From positions 15,880,501 through 15,944,500 of the forward strand of contig OY720097.1 in assembly GCA_963082875.1 (NCBI GenBank): a DNA stretch of 64,000 nucleotides, read 5' to 3'. A program made the translations under genes and the position numbers. The notes beneath the pieces were generated by a model. That model had not been told where the DNA came from. It saw nothing but the letters and a program-made list of their open reading frames with translations, and did not search any database. The number at the start of each line of letters is the position of its first letter. Within the stretch, counting starts at the first letter, position 1. This stretch comes from Corella eumyota (taxonomy: Eukaryota > Chordata > Ascidiacea > Phlebobranchia > Corellidae). This document shows positions 63,565-64,000 of this stretch, in pieces.

Positions 63565-64000
63565 GTAGGTCACAAAACTTGCGTTTTATTTCTGAACTTT
63601 GCGGTTTAGTATTTAAATGTTAACTATAAAACTTCAATTCAAAAATTTTTTTATTTTTTTTTAATATTTAAAAATTTTTTTTTTTAAACATTTTATACCA
63701 CAAAAAAAAACAGTTACCTTTTTAACCATGGCATCTGACGTCATTTTTTGTATCGAATTTTAGTACTAGGAGAAAACCTATCATAACAAAACCCAAGATA
63801 TTCCCGGATATATTTTTTGTTATAGTTGTTGACAACGGCTATTTGTATATTGCCTTGATCATAAAAAAATCCGGGTTTAGTTTGTAAGTGTATTATTCGA
63901 ATGTTATTATAACAAACGTCATTATTAGAAAGAGAATAATATTTATATGAAGAAGGTTAATATATTCGTTTAAATCCACACGTAATTTAGTTTTGTCTAG
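63565..64000 (+). other. Adenylyl cyclase intron 10 (continues past window)
   Basis: Starts with GTAGGT after codon phase 2. It contains a TGACGTCA palindrome at 63736-63743. The next expected coding block, the C1a segment with two metal-binding Asp residues, is not in the window. Confidence 0.6.

Overview
The window looks like nuclear DNA of an AT-rich, compact invertebrate chordate genome, most probably an ascidian tunicate of the Ciona type. The evidence is metazoan gene content (APC1, TMF1, BUD13, WDR82, CNOT3, MRPL52, a class 5/6 adenylyl cyclase, a Gi-like alpha subunit), short AT-rich introns alternating with small exons, conserved genes without introns, and strong 3' splice sites a few bases to a few dozen bases upstream of several start codons with no paired 5' exon visible. 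The last pattern fits the spliced-leader trans-splicing known in tunicates. The species is an inference; no rRNA or mitochondrial marker is present.

Layout. 1-306: last coding exon of calmodulin (+). 964-16188: ANAPC1/APC1 (+), 43 coding exons, a 2016-residue model. 16.7-17.0 kb: a tRNA-derived SINE. 17365-18593: an orphan seven-transmembrane protein (-), two exons. 21281-25236: a same-strand run of MRPL52, WDR82 and BUD13, possibly one transcription unit. 26308-28464: intronless CNOT3 (+). 30931-32001: intronless, diverged Gi-like G-alpha (-). 36106-43749: TMF1 golgin (+), 24 coding exons. 43.75-53.75 kb: a 10-kb stretch without a recognisable gene, holding a 159-bp tandem duplication. 53886 to beyond 63564: the 5' part of an adenylyl cyclase of the ADCY5/6 class (+), through the first membrane domain into the start of catalytic domain C1; the rest lies outside the window.

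For the multi-exon genes, exon borders were set by reading frame, splice consensus and remembered family sequences. The summed exons keep frame throughout (ANAPC1 6051 nt, TMF1 3414 nt, BUD13 1323 nt, each divisible by three). Four of about 81 inferred introns need a GC donor instead of GT.

Most genes are housekeeping and unrelated in function: cell-cycle ubiquitin ligase, mitochondrial ribosome, H3K4 methylation/termination, splicing, deadenylation, Golgi tethering. Calmodulin, a 7TM protein, a Gi-like alpha subunit and a Gi-regulated cyclase class all belong to receptor-cAMP/calcium signalling, but nothing shows that these loci work together. I found no rRNA, confident functional tRNA, CRISPR array, retroviral element or transposase gene. 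The most interesting items are the GC-AG introns, the altered C-terminus of the G-alpha, the orphan 7TM gene, the clustered TGACGTCA palindromes and the uORF-rich leader of the cyclase.
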